Below, piece by piece: positions 1 to 7,024 of a stretch of DNA of 8,874 bases. Numbering within the stretch: the first letter of the stretch is position 1; every line of letters begins with the position of its first letter. The notes below the pieces were generated by a model, which worked only from the letters and a program-made list of their open reading frames with translations, was not told the DNA's origin and made no database searches. A program made the translations under genes and the position numbers. The stretch covers positions 1 to 8,874 of the forward strand of contig JACZRM010000055.1 of the NCBI GenBank assembly GCA_022576105.1, given 5' to 3'. This stretch comes from Chloroflexota bacterium (lineage in GTDB: Bacteria; Chloroflexota; Dehalococcoidia; UBA3495).

Positions 1-428
1 AAGAAATCCTTACGGCTAAGGAAGCCAAACCTACATGAATTGATCTTCTGATCCATAGCGACCCCATGCCCATCAAAAGGTTCGCTATTACTGGCGTCAT
101 ACCCATTGAGAAGTTGAGTCCAATAGTTCTGGACTTCGAACGCCCAATCAATATAAGAAAGATTACCGCTATCGCTTACTTCGTAGAAGCTGTTATTTGA
201 TAAAGCCAGTTCGAACATAGCTCGTTTCCCGACGAACATAATCTGCCTAAGAGCAAAAATATTGTCTATCCCATCCGGTAGGCGCCTGATTTTATCGTTG
301 GGTTCAATCGTTCCCCCATCGTAGATAAATTCCCCATATCTCTGGAGATTCTGAAGAGCTGAGGTATCCAGAAAGAGCCGCCTTGGTAGGTCGCAGAAAT
401 CGACTTTATTCAGTGGAGCGGTGGTCAA
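1..428 (-). CDS. PIN-like domain protein, N-terminal part (runs off left edge)
   Basis: An open frame of about 142 codons runs to the left edge with no stop, so the C-terminus is missing. The N-terminus reads LFLDTSAL at residues 18-25, a hydrophobic strand followed by Asp21-Thr-Ser, as at the start of PIN-domain nucleases. A second block, S-N-N-S-F-Y-E-V (77-84), puts Glu83 where PIN domains carry their second acidic metal ligand. The later acidic residues lie outside the window or cannot be placed. The start is uncertain: the only usual codon is TTG at 426-428, since the upstream in-frame stop is near 450-452. An AAGGA lies about 18 bases upstream, which is far for a ribosome binding site. 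GC over 1-420 is about 45% by hand count, clearly below the neighbouring genes, suggesting transfer. PIN proteins often act as RNases in toxin-antitoxin or defence loci, but no antitoxin gene is visible upstream. The open frame is fairly secure; the PIN assignment is moderate. Confidence 0.55.
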   Translation of the reverse strand, partial: MTTAPLNKVDFCDLPRRLFLDTSALQNLQRYGEFIYDGGTIEPNDKIRRLPDGIDNIFALRQIMFVGKRAMFELALSNNSFYEVSDSGNLSYIDWAFEVQNYWTQLLNGYDASNSEPFDGHGVAMDQKINSCRFGFLSRKDF

Positions 429-500
429 AATAATTAATGTCCTATGTCCTTACTTGCTTCGTTTTCTGGGAACAAGTGCTAGGAAAGGTACTTTAATTGC

Positions 501-1595
501 TCACATCCCATACGCCTGCTTAAAACTCAGGCTCATGCGGCGCTTGGCGGTGTCGATGCTTAAAATCTTTACCTTGACCTTCTGGCCCTGATAGACGCAC
601 TCTTTGGGGTCGGTTATCCGCCGGTTGGATAGCTCCGAGATGTGAATCAGGCCCTCCACCCAGTCCTCCAATTTGACGAATGCCCCAAATTCGGCCAGGC
701 GGGTAACCGTGCCCTCAACAATGTCCCCCTCGATGTATCGCTCGGGCACCGTGTCCCAAGGCTCGGGCATGATGCGCTTCAGGCTCAGGCTGATTCTGCC
801 GTTTTCCCGGTCAACCTTCAGGATTTGCACCGTCAGCTCGTCGCCCACACTGACCACTTCGTCCGGCGACCGGAGCATTCGCCAGGAAAGCTCGGATATG
901 GGAATCAAGCCATCGACCTGGCCAAGATTCAGGAAGGCCCCAAAGCCGCGCAGGGACGTGATCTTGCCGGTAACCAGCGCGCCTTCTTCCAGGGTTTCGA
1001 TGAACTGCCGCCGGGCCGCGTCGCGACTCTGCTGCCATAGGGCGCGCTCCGACAGTATCAGCCGCTCGTTGGCGGGGTCCAACTCCAGCACGTGAAACTG
1101 GGCCTGTTGGCCGACCCGCACCGCCAGGTCTTTTTCCCGTCCGTCGGCTGAGGTGGGCGCGGCGTGGGAAATGGGCACAAACCCCCGAATCCCCTGCACT
1201 TCAACCTCCAGGCCTCCCCGGTTATGTCCGGTGATTTTGGCCGTTACGACATCGCCGCTGCTGAGGCTTTGCTGCAGGTTATCCCACATCTGGGCTTGTC
1301 GCGCCCGGTCCAGGGACAGCATGGCCATTTCTGACCCGCGCTCCCCTTGAAGCACGGTAAATTGCATGCGGTCGCCCAGCTTTAGACCGGCCCGCTCCTC
1401 CGGCGCCAGGGTGCGCATTTCAGCGATGGGCACCATGCCTTCGGTTTTCAGACCAACGCTGACCACCAGGCCTTCATCGTCGATACTGACAATCTCGCCC
1501 TCCAGCGTGTCGCCGGGCTGGTAGCGGCGGGGAGTAAAAGCTTCCTCGGGAAGCTGGGACATGTCGGTAATGGCATCGAAATCAGGTTCAACCAT
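501..1595 (-). CDS. rpsA: S1 RNA-binding domain protein with four S1 repeats (ribosomal protein S1-like)
   Basis: This 364-residue cytoplasmic protein is built of four S1 (OB-fold) repeats at about residues 28-97, 114-184, 204-274 and 289-359. Repeats 3 and 4 are the most typical, with GFGAFLNLG...GLIPISELS and EFGAFVKLE...GLIHISELS, each ending in a RISLSLKR or RMSLSFKQ type strand. Repeats 1 and 2 are more diverged, as in the ribosome-binding half of bacterial S1. S1 binds mRNA on the 30S subunit and helps initiation. Proteobacterial S1 has six repeats, while shorter forms are usual in several other phyla. The ATG at 1593-1595 is supported by AGGAG at 1605-1609, a 9-base spacing. It is the last gene of the minus-strand run, 139 bases after the upstream gene, with no convincing promoter of its own. 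It could be an S1 paralogue rather than the ribosomal protein itself. Confidence 0.9.
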   Translation of the reverse strand: MVEPDFDAITDMSQLPEEAFTPRRYQPGDTLEGEIVSIDDEGLVVSVGLKTEGMVPIAEMRTLAPEERAGLKLGDRMQFTVLQGERGSEMAMLSLDRARQAQMWDNLQQSLSSGDVVTAKITGHNRGGLEVEVQGIRGFVPISHAAPTSADGREKDLAVRVGQQAQFHVLELDPANERLILSERALWQQSRDAARRQFIETLEEGALVTGKITSLRGFGAFLNLGQVDGLIPISELSWRMLRSPDEVVSVGDELTVQILKVDRENGRISLSLKRIMPEPWDTVPERYIEGDIVEGTVTRLAEFGAFVKLEDWVEGLIHISELSNRRITDPKECVYQGQKVKVKILSIDTAKRRMSLSFKQAYGM

Positions 1596-1734
1596 GGCGG
1601 GTAACTCCTGAAAGACTGGCCGCAGGATATAGTTAGCGCGACACTGTTACATTACAACATCTACGGAACAACAGCTTCGAAGGATTTATCGATTATCGGG
1701 AAATGCTTGGGGAATAGCTATTTGACAGCGGATT

Positions 1735-2520
1735 TCACTTGTGGGGGATGTCGGACGCGGTGGCCAGGATCAGGGGCTCTCGTTCTTCCAGGGCGGTCAA
1801 GCGGCGCATACCCTTTCGGGTGTCGCTGGCTACTCGGGCCGGGTCCCAGTAGTTTACCCGATACTTGAACAGCCAATAGGTAAATTCCTTTAAATCGGTC
1901 AGCGTCAACGCCGGTTCGCCGGCATGTTCGGTATAGTCGGTTTGGGCATTGAGGGGTGCCGAGCTTTTGACCTGCTGCTGAAATTCGGCCAACAGATCAG
2001 CCCGGTCCCGGCCGTAGAGGTGGGAGAAGGCCGCTTCGACCAGGTCCTCGCTGTCTGGATAGCACCTGGCCCGGTGTCGCTTTCGCACCTCCTCTTCTGT
2101 AGCCAGTTGCAAGGCTTCCTCCAGGACTACCCCGTACCAATAGTTGAGGTAGGCCCGGTGTTTGGTGACCCCAATCAACTCTCGAAAGACTTCCGGCGTG
2201 ACTTCGTCGGGCAGTTGACCGGTAAACAGCAACGCTTCTTTCTCCTCAGCCGGAACCGCTCCGTCCAGCTGGTCAATCAGGCGCTGGGCCAGCAGTAACC
2301 AATCGAAGGCCTCTCCGCGAATCAAGTACTGGTAGTTCCGACCCTGGTAGACTTCCTGGGGCAGCGTCCACAGGCCCACGGCCTCCAACAGAGCCTGATG
2401 CCAGGTGGCGCCGGCGTCCAGGGCCGACTTGAGGTGCAGCACCGCCTGGGGCACTTGCCGAACCAGGTCAGCGCCAGCGTCGGGAAAAGCCGAGGCTATT
2501 TGATCGTTATACTCGGTCAC
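1735..2520 (-). CDS. Uncharacterised 261-residue protein coupled to polX
   Basis: I do not recognise this family. I place the start at GTG 2518-2520, which shares the four bases GTGA with the polX stop and has GGAA about 8 bases upstream. An ATG at 2640 would extend the protein by 40 residues, but that part is the polX 3' end read in another frame and has a low-complexity composition. The predicted 261-residue product is soluble, with no signal peptide or membrane segment. It is rich in helices and aromatic residues, for example RNYQYLIRGEAFDWLLLAQR (61-80), YLNYWYG (124-130) and a basic-aromatic stretch FTYWLFKYRVNYWDPARV (213-230). The 4-base overlap implies translational coupling with PolX, so a role alongside DNA repair is possible but unproven. 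No metal-binding or nucleotide-binding motif is obvious. Confidence 0.8.
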   Translation of the reverse strand: MTEYNDQIASAFPDAGADLVRQVPQAVLHLKSALDAGATWHQALLEAVGLWTLPQEVYQGRNYQYLIRGEAFDWLLLAQRLIDQLDGAVPAEEKEALLFTGQLPDEVTPEVFRELIGVTKHRAYLNYWYGVVLEEALQLATEEEVRKRHRARCYPDSEDLVEAAFSHLYGRDRADLLAEFQQQVKSSAPLNAQTDYTEHAGEPALTLTDLKEFTYWLFKYRVNYWDPARVASDTRKGMRRLTALEEREPLILATASDIPHK

Positions 2521-4319
2521 GCACTTACTTCCTGCGCCAGCCGTGCATCGAACAGCTTGATGCGCTGGGGCTTGGGCGTCCGGACGTAGGCCAGGAATTG
2601 GTCCCGTTCCATGGTGTTGAGAATGTGCTCTGCCTGGCACCAGGCGCGGCGGGCCACCGCAACGCCAAACCTGCGCTGGACTAAACTGGCCTGATGGTGG
2701 GAGTCGGTGTTGATCACCAGAGGAACACCCAGTTCCCGGGCCCGGTAGGCATGGGTGTCTTTCAAGTCCAGCCGCTCCGGTGAGGAATTGATCTCCAACG
2801 CAGTGCCGGTTTCCCGGGCGGCTTTCAGCACGGCGTCCAGGTCAAACTGAGTAGGATTCCGCTGCCCGATCAGGCGGGTGGAAAGGTGCCCGATAATCGT
2901 AACCGAGGGATGCTGCATCGCCTTGATTAGCCGCTGGGTCATGGTTTCCTGGTCCTGTCCCATTGCAGAATGGACCGACGCAACCACCACATCCAACTGG
3001 GCCAGCATCTCGTCTGGATAGTCCAGGCTGCCATCGGCGCGAATGTCCACTTCAGAACCGCACAGAATGGTTATTGGGTACTGTTCCTGCATCGACTTGA
3101 GTAATTTGATCTGCGATTCCAGCCGTTCAATTGACAGACCGTTGGCAATGCCCAGGCCCGCCGAGTGGTCGGTCAGGGCCAGGTATTGGTAGCCCTGGGC
3201 CATTGCCGCTTCCACCATCTCTTCAATGGGATTGCTGCCATCGCTCCAGTTGCTGTGCAGGTGCAAATCCCCCCGAAGGTCGGTTTCCTCAACCAGGAGG
3301 GGCAGCCGCCCTTGTTGGGCCGCCTCCAACTCTCCCATGTCCGTACGCAGTTCCGGGGCAATATAAGGGAGGCCCAGTCGGGCGTAAAAAGCCGGTTCGT
3401 CGGCAAATTCCTCCAACTGGCCGGTGGCCAGGTTGGTGATGCCATATTCGTTCAGGGATAGACCCATTCGGTTGGCGTAGTCCCGCAACCGAATGTTGTG
3501 ATGCTGACTGCCGGTGAAATATTGCAGCAATGCCCCAAAGGACTCTTCTTCGCCAAGGCGCAGGTCAATCTGGATTCCCGATTTGAGGACCACGCTGGTC
3601 TTCTTTTCACCATGCACCAGCACGTCCGCCACCTCCGGCAGCGACACCAGGGCCTGGCTCACTTCCTGGGGGTGCGGCGAAGTGCCGATCAGGTCGATAT
3701 CGCCGATGGTTTCCTCCCAGCGGCGCAGACTACCCACCGGGTATAGCTGTCCAATGTGGGGGCACTGCTCCCGAAGCGCAGAAACCACGGCTTCCGCCGC
3801 CGCCAATGCCTCCCCAATCGGTGTACGGCTGTCCTTGGTGCGCATATTCTGTATATTTCTGAGGATGGTATCAGCGGTTTTCTGACCCAACCCGGGCAGA
3901 ACGGCCAGCTTGCCTTCCTGGATAGCCTGCTCCAGGCCCTCAATGGTGCTGACTTTCAACTCGCCGGCGATTAACGCCGCGGTCTTGGGCCCAATGCTGG
4001 GGATGCTCATGATGGCGAGAACGCCCTCCGGCATTTCCTCTTTCAGACGTTGGTAGGCCGATACTTGGCCCGTGGCAACCATTTCGTGAATCTTATCGCT
4101 GATGGCTTTGCCTATTCCCGGGACTTTTTTCAGGTCAACATCGTCCGCCACCGCCTGCGCCAGCGAAAAGGAAAGTTGGGAGATGGTCCGGGACACCCGC
4201 TGGTAGGCACGGATTTTGAACACGGTGTCTCCCTTTATTTCCAAAAGGGTTGCCATGTCTTCAAAAAGCTCGGCTACTTCTTCATTGGTAATTTGGGAAT
4301 TCGGCACGACAGTTTCCAT
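2517..4319 (-). CDS. polX: DNA polymerase X family with C-terminal PHP nuclease domain
   Basis: This 600-residue protein has the full bacterial PolX layout. An N-terminal 8-kDa-like helical domain covers about 5-85 (FKIRAYQRVSRTI, then VPGIGKAI), followed by helix-hairpin-helix motifs IPSIGPKTA (106-114) and LPGLGQKTA (141-149). In the nucleotidyltransferase palm, GSLRRWEETIGDIDLI (196-211) supplies Asp207 and Asp209, and Asp252 in QIDLRL is the third metal ligand; FTGS lies at 268-271. The PHP domain (about 350-575) keeps its metal motifs: HLHSNWSDG (353-361), LTDHS (382-386), GSEVDI (421-426), SVHSAM (448-453), GHLSTR (477-482), EINSSPERL (509-517) and NTDSHH (537-542). PolX fills short gaps in DNA, and the PHP domain gives 3'-5' exonuclease or 3'-end cleaning activity in base-excision repair. 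The start gives the normal family N-terminus, but the ribosome binding site is weak. A good promoter lies just upstream. Confidence 0.97.
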   Translation of the reverse strand: METVVPNSQITNEEVAELFEDMATLLEIKGDTVFKIRAYQRVSRTISQLSFSLAQAVADDVDLKKVPGIGKAISDKIHEMVATGQVSAYQRLKEEMPEGVLAIMSIPSIGPKTAALIAGELKVSTIEGLEQAIQEGKLAVLPGLGQKTADTILRNIQNMRTKDSRTPIGEALAAAEAVVSALREQCPHIGQLYPVGSLRRWEETIGDIDLIGTSPHPQEVSQALVSLPEVADVLVHGEKKTSVVLKSGIQIDLRLGEEESFGALLQYFTGSQHHNIRLRDYANRMGLSLNEYGITNLATGQLEEFADEPAFYARLGLPYIAPELRTDMGELEAAQQGRLPLLVEETDLRGDLHLHSNWSDGSNPIEEMVEAAMAQGYQYLALTDHSAGLGIANGLSIERLESQIKLLKSMQEQYPITILCGSEVDIRADGSLDYPDEMLAQLDVVVASVHSAMGQDQETMTQRLIKAMQHPSVTIIGHLSTRLIGQRNPTQFDLDAVLKAARETGTALEINSSPERLDLKDTHAYRARELGVPLVINTDSHHQASLVQRRFGVAVARRAWCQAEHILNTMERDQFLAYVRTPKPQRIKLFDARLAQEVSA

Positions 4320-4358
4320 TGGTAGGATTCTTGGACCAAGGGTCTTGGGTTTGAGTCT

Positions 4359-4387
4359 ATTCTAGGGGGCGAGTCGCTATATGCCAA
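4359..4387 (-). promoter_or_regulatory. Sigma70-type promoter for polX
   Basis: On the minus strand, TTGGCA (4382-4387) is followed after exactly 17 bases by TAGAAT (4359-4364). Each hexamer matches the housekeeping consensus at five of six positions. Transcription would start near 4352, about 32 bases before the polX ATG. This suggests polX and the gene after it can be transcribed apart from hrcA. Confidence 0.65.
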
Positions 4388-4445
4388 GGTGATTGTGGTA
4401 CACGCTGAATATCTGAGGTTTCAATTATTTAGGTCGGATGGGCCA

Positions 4446-4459
4446 CTGATCTAGATCAG
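4446..4459. repeat. Perfect 14-bp palindrome over the hrcA stop codon
   Basis: CTGATCTAGATCAG reads the same on both strands and includes the hrcA TAG stop (4451-4453). There is no loop and no T-tract, so it is not a normal terminator. It could be a protein-binding site between hrcA and the polX promoter, or chance. Confidence 0.35.
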
Positions 4460-5482
4460 ACTGTCACTGGCATAGAGCTCCCCAACCAACTGGCTCATCA
4501 ATGATGACAGGAAACTGACGCCGCCGATAGCTTGGGAGTAACCCATGCGGGTGGGGCCGATGACGCAAATGGTGCCGGTAGCCTGCTGGCCCACCCCGTA
4601 GTGACAGACGATTACGCCGAAAGGACGGAGAGTCTCATCCTGGTTTTCCTCTCCGATATACACTGAGACATTTTCCGGCTGGGCTTTTCCAGCCAAGATG
4701 CTATCCAGCAGCACATCCTCTTCAAGCAACTCCACCAGCTCGTTTGCGCTGCCGTCCCGGGAGAACTCGGGCTGGTTCAACAACCAGCGCAGCCCGTCAA
4801 CATAGTGCTGCGGAGACTTGGCGGTCTCGGTGTCTCTTAGCATCTCAATAGTTTCGTTTTTAACCCGGGTTTCCAGCGGGTTCAATTCCAGCCGAGCGGC
4901 CTCCAACTGACGGTAATCCATTGCGCCCAGATTTTCGTTCAGTACGTTGGTAACCTGGTCCAGATGGCTGGGCGTAGTGGGTTCATCCAGGGGAATCAGC
5001 CGCCGAAGCAGCCGGGTTTCCTGCAACACCACCACCAACAGTACCAGATACTCTTCAAGGTACACCAACTGGACCTGCTTGAGTTTGGGGGACTTGGCCC
5101 AGGGCACGGTGACGATGGCCATGTTGGTTGAAATGCGAGATAAGATAGCGGCGCACTGCCGGCTCCAGGTCTCAACATCCAAATACGCCTGCTGAAAATA
5201 GCCGTTGATTTCTGCCCGGAGGTCAACCGGCAACTGGGGCGGGCTCTTCAAAGACTCAACGTAGTGGCGGTAGGCACGATTTCGCGGCACAGCCCCAGCC
5301 GAAATATGGGGGCGGGAGATGTAACCTTCTTCAGTAAGCTGGGACATGGTACTGCGAATGGTGGCTGAACTGACCTTGACCGGAGAACGGTGGGCAATAT
5401 ACTCTGACGCCACCGGTGAGGCGGAGTTGATGTATTCGTCTACCAGGATATTGAGGACTTCGCCGGCGCGCTCCGACAGCAT
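4451..5482 (-). CDS. hrcA: Heat-inducible transcription repressor HrcA
   Basis: This 343-residue protein matches HrcA over its length. The N-terminal winged helix-turn-helix (about 1-75) has YINSASPVAS, SSATIRSTMSQLTEEGYI and the family signature RPHISAGAVPRNRAYRHYV (57-75). The C-terminal part ends with the conserved VYIGEEN (274-280) and ICVIGPTRMGYSQAI (305-319), followed by the terminal helix. HrcA dimers repress the groE and dnaK heat-shock genes by binding the CIRCE inverted repeat and are kept active by GroEL. Here hrcA is not followed by grpE-dnaK, the usual arrangement in many bacteria. The next gene is polX. No canonical CIRCE (TTAGCACTC-N9-GAGTGCTAA) was found upstream; a different palindrome lies at 5561-5579. 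The ATG at 5480-5482 is preceded closely by a G-run (about 5489-5494 complement) that may serve as a ribosome binding site. Confidence 0.96.
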   Translation of the reverse strand: MLSERAGEVLNILVDEYINSASPVASEYIAHRSPVKVSSATIRSTMSQLTEEGYISRPHISAGAVPRNRAYRHYVESLKSPPQLPVDLRAEINGYFQQAYLDVETWSRQCAAILSRISTNMAIVTVPWAKSPKLKQVQLVYLEEYLVLLVVVLQETRLLRRLIPLDEPTTPSHLDQVTNVLNENLGAMDYRQLEAARLELNPLETRVKNETIEMLRDTETAKSPQHYVDGLRWLLNQPEFSRDGSANELVELLEEDVLLDSILAGKAQPENVSVYIGEENQDETLRPFGVIVCHYGVGQQATGTICVIGPTRMGYSQAIGGVSFLSSLMSQLVGELYASDSLI

Positions 5483-5498
5483 TTTGCCCCCCAGAGTT

Positions 5499-5509
5499 AG
5501 GTATTACCT
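5499..5509. repeat. Short palindrome in the hrcA leader
   Basis: AGGTATTACCT is a perfect 5-bp inverted repeat around one central base, 17 bases upstream of the hrcA start codon. It could be an operator or leader element for hrcA. It is short enough to be chance. Confidence 0.25.
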
Positions 5510-5560
5510 GTTGCCCGGCGGCCCGGGCTGCGTCACCAGTACAACCCCTGGTATCTGGGT

Positions 5561-5579
5561 AGAGTCACCCATTGACTCT
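5561..5579. promoter_or_regulatory. Candidate operator: 7-bp inverted repeat overlapping the bioY -35 box
   Basis: AGAGTCA (5561-5567) and TGACTCT (5573-5579) are exact inverted copies separated by CCCAT. The right arm lies on the -35 hexamer of the bioY promoter (TTGACT, 5572-5577). In the opposite direction the site falls just downstream of the predicted hrcA transcription start. A bound dimer could therefore block both genes. It matches neither the CIRCE element nor the BirA, BioR or BioQ sites I know. The regulator is unknown; HrcA itself is one candidate. Confidence 0.5.
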
Positions 5580-5601
5580 GATCGATTCTCCCTATTATAC
5601 T
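5572..5601 (+). promoter_or_regulatory. Sigma70-type promoter for bioY operon
   Basis: TTGACT (5572-5577) and TATACT (5596-5601) are separated by 18 bases, and each matches the consensus at five of six positions. The start point would be near 5608, giving a leader of about 80 bases before bioY. Its -10 region overlaps the TATAAT of the opposite hrcA promoter. Confidence 0.65.
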
Positions 5602-5622
5602 CTGCTCTGGTTTGTCTTCCCA
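5594..5622 (-). promoter_or_regulatory. Probable hrcA promoter (perfect -10, weak -35)
   Basis: On the minus strand TATAAT occupies 5594-5599. The hexamer 17 bases upstream, TGGGAA (5617-5622), matches the -35 consensus at only three positions; a closer TTGATG match lies too far away (21-base spacing). The predicted leader is about 105 bases and contains the 5561-5579 inverted repeat. A weak -35 is typical of a regulated or low-level promoter. Confidence 0.45.
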
Positions 5623-5690
5623 TCAACTACGATTACCGGGATTGGGATACATTCAAGCACCTGCTCCCACACAGTAGGAATGCCTAAAAG

Positions 5691-6320
5691 ATGAACGTCA
5701 CACCCTCGGGGTCGGCCTCATACCTACCGAATCAAACCGTGGCGTTGGCCGATGCCATCTTCCCCACGGACGAACGCAGCATCCGCCTGATTCGAGATGC
5801 GGGGTTGGTAGTAGCCGGGGTCGTGTTCGTCGCTTTATTCGCCCAAATCCGCGTAACGCTGGGCTTCACTCCAGTCCCGCTCACCGGTCAGACGCTGGCG
5901 GTGCTACTGACCGGCGCCGCCCTGGGTAGCCGGCGCGGCGCGATCGCTATGGTCGTATACGTAGCAGCGGGAGCCTGGCTACCAATTTTCTCCGGAGGCA
6001 ATTCAGGAGCATTTTGGGGTTTGGCCTCGGGTGGTTACCTGGTTGGCTTCATCCTGGCTGCATTTGTGGTGGGATACCTGGCGGAACGAGGCTGGGACCG
6101 CAAGGTGTGGATACTCATCGCCATGTTGCTGGGAAACATCGTGTTGTACATTCCTGGGTTGGTCCAACTCTCTTTCTTCGTACCAGAGGGCAAGGTCCTG
6201 GAGTTAGGCCTGTATCCCTTCCTTCTCGGAGATTTGATTAAGCTGTACATAGCCGCCTTGGCGCTGCCGTCGGCCTGGTGGCTGATTGACCGGAGTGGAA
6301 GTATGTTGCCATGGAAATAA
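5691..6320 (+). CDS. bioY: BioY, substrate-binding S component of biotin ECF transporter
   Basis: This is a 209-residue integral membrane protein of usual BioY length, with about six hydrophobic segments from residue 37 to 197. The family core is clear: FTPVPLTGQTLAVLLTGAALG (59-79), then RRGAIAMVVYVAAGAWLPIFSGG (81-103) and SGGYLVGFILAAFVVGYLAE (113-132), with the conserved PxTxQ segment near the binding site. BioY binds biotin and takes it up, either with the shared EcfA/EcfT energy module or alone. No ecfA, ecfT or biotin synthesis genes lie here, so any energy module is encoded elsewhere. The first 35 residues are a poorly conserved hydrophilic extension. The ATG is preceded by AGGA (5676-5679) at 11 bases, slightly long. 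It is transcribed from the promoter at 5572-5601 and overlaps the next gene. Confidence 0.95.
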   Translation: MNVTPSGSASYLPNQTVALADAIFPTDERSIRLIRDAGLVVAGVVFVALFAQIRVTLGFTPVPLTGQTLAVLLTGAALGSRRGAIAMVVYVAAGAWLPIFSGGNSGAFWGLASGGYLVGFILAAFVVGYLAERGWDRKVWILIAMLLGNIVLYIPGLVQLSFFVPEGKVLELGLYPFLLGDLIKLYIAALALPSAWWLIDRSGSMLPWK

Positions 6321-6955
6321 CCTGGCTAGGTCATGCCTGCTTCCGGCTCAGGTATGACGAAATCGTCGTTGTCACCGATCCCTTTCCATCTTCCTTGGGC
6401 CTAACTCCAGAGAACCGTCCGGCGACAATTGTAACGGTAAGCAACAGCCATCCCAACCACAGTAATTTCAAGGAAATTCCCGGCGATCCACGAGTCTTTG
6501 ACGCTCCTGGGGAATACGAACTCTCCGGGGTGGGGGTTCGCGGTGTTATGACTCCTCTGCTCCATGATACGCCACGCGAACAGCGTAACGTGGCCTACTC
6601 AATCGAAATTGAGAACGTATGTATCTGCCACCTGGGCGATATCAACGAGCCATTGACTCCCAAGCAGATTGATGAGTTGTCTCCGGTAGATGTGCTCCTG
6701 GTGCCCACCGGGGGCGGTTGTACCTTGGATTTGGAACGCGCCGCCCAGACGATACAGGACCTGGACCCAAAGATTGTGATTCCGATGCACTACAGCATTC
6801 CCAATGTATCTCTAGACTTGGCGACGTTAGACACCTTCCTGCAACTCTTGGGGGGCAGCGAAATCCAGTCTCAGCCCCGCCTGTCGGTGACCACCTCCAA
6901 CCTTCCAGCAAATATGCGGGTCAACGTACTGACGCCTCTGGCGCGAGCCACGTGA
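6311..6955 (+). CDS. Metallo-beta-lactamase-fold protein (UlaG-like/COG2220), altered metal motif
   Basis: This 214-residue cytoplasmic protein belongs to the UlaG-like branch of the metallo-beta-lactamase fold. Visible family blocks are WLGHACFRL (5-13), VVTDPFP (20-26), APGEYELSGVGVRG (65-78), ICHLGDINEPLT (105-116), VDVLLVPTGGG (126-136) and KIVIPMHY (154-161). The usual metal motif HxHxDH is here N45-S-H47-P-N49-H50: the first His and the Asp are both Asn, while H47, H50, D110 and H160 remain. It may bind one metal, or may have a changed or lost activity; the substrate is unknown. The ATG (6311) overlaps the bioY stop by 10 bases and has GGAAG (6297-6301) at 9 bases, so it is translationally coupled to bioY. 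That suggests a linked role, but none is established. Confidence 0.88.
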   Translation: MEITWLGHACFRLRYDEIVVVTDPFPSSLGLTPENRPATIVTVSNSHPNHSNFKEIPGDPRVFDAPGEYELSGVGVRGVMTPLLHDTPREQRNVAYSIEIENVCICHLGDINEPLTPKQIDELSPVDVLLVPTGGGCTLDLERAAQTIQDLDPKIVIPMHYSIPNVSLDLATLDTFLQLLGGSEIQSQPRLSVTTSNLPANMRVNVLTPLARAT

Positions 6956-6980
6956 CAACGATAATTTAGTCTCTGAATAT

Positions 6981-7015
6981 AAGCTAAGGGCCGGTCAATG
7001 ACCGGCCCTTAGCTT
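6981..7015. terminator. Long hairpin between convergent genes, probable bidirectional terminator
   Basis: AAGCTAAGGGCCGGTCA (6981-6997) and its exact reverse complement (6999-7015) flank one central base. The structure is a stem of about 16 pairs with a 3-base loop, 25 bases after the stop of the bioY-linked hydrolase gene. Neither side has a clean T-run (the minus strand continues TATATT). It therefore may terminate imperfectly or protect the 3' end of the mRNA. It also sits 9 bases past the stop of the small minus-strand ORF at 7025-7135. Confidence 0.65.
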
Positions 7016-7024
7016 GCTGCAGTC

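Noticed and set aside
450..481. Half of a CIRCE-like repeat (minus strand CTAGCACTT)
   Set aside because: The second half at the correct 9-base spacing is absent.
1621..1734. Possible promoter for the S1 gene (TTGTAA and TATATC)
   Set aside because: The spacing is about 20 bases and both hexamers match the consensus poorly.
2521..2640. N-terminal extension of the 1735 gene to an ATG at 2640
   Set aside because: This stretch codes for the conserved C-terminal region of PolX in another frame; the GTG at 2520 with GTGA overlap and a ribosome binding site is the better start.
5346..5687. Plus-strand frame across the hrcA 5' end and the intergenic region
   Set aside because: It overlaps the HrcA DNA-binding domain and both promoters, and its translation looks random.
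5602..5690. Riboswitch or BirA site in the bioY leader
   Set aside because: Only a weak bulged inverted repeat is visible; no known biotin-related site or riboswitch core was recognised.
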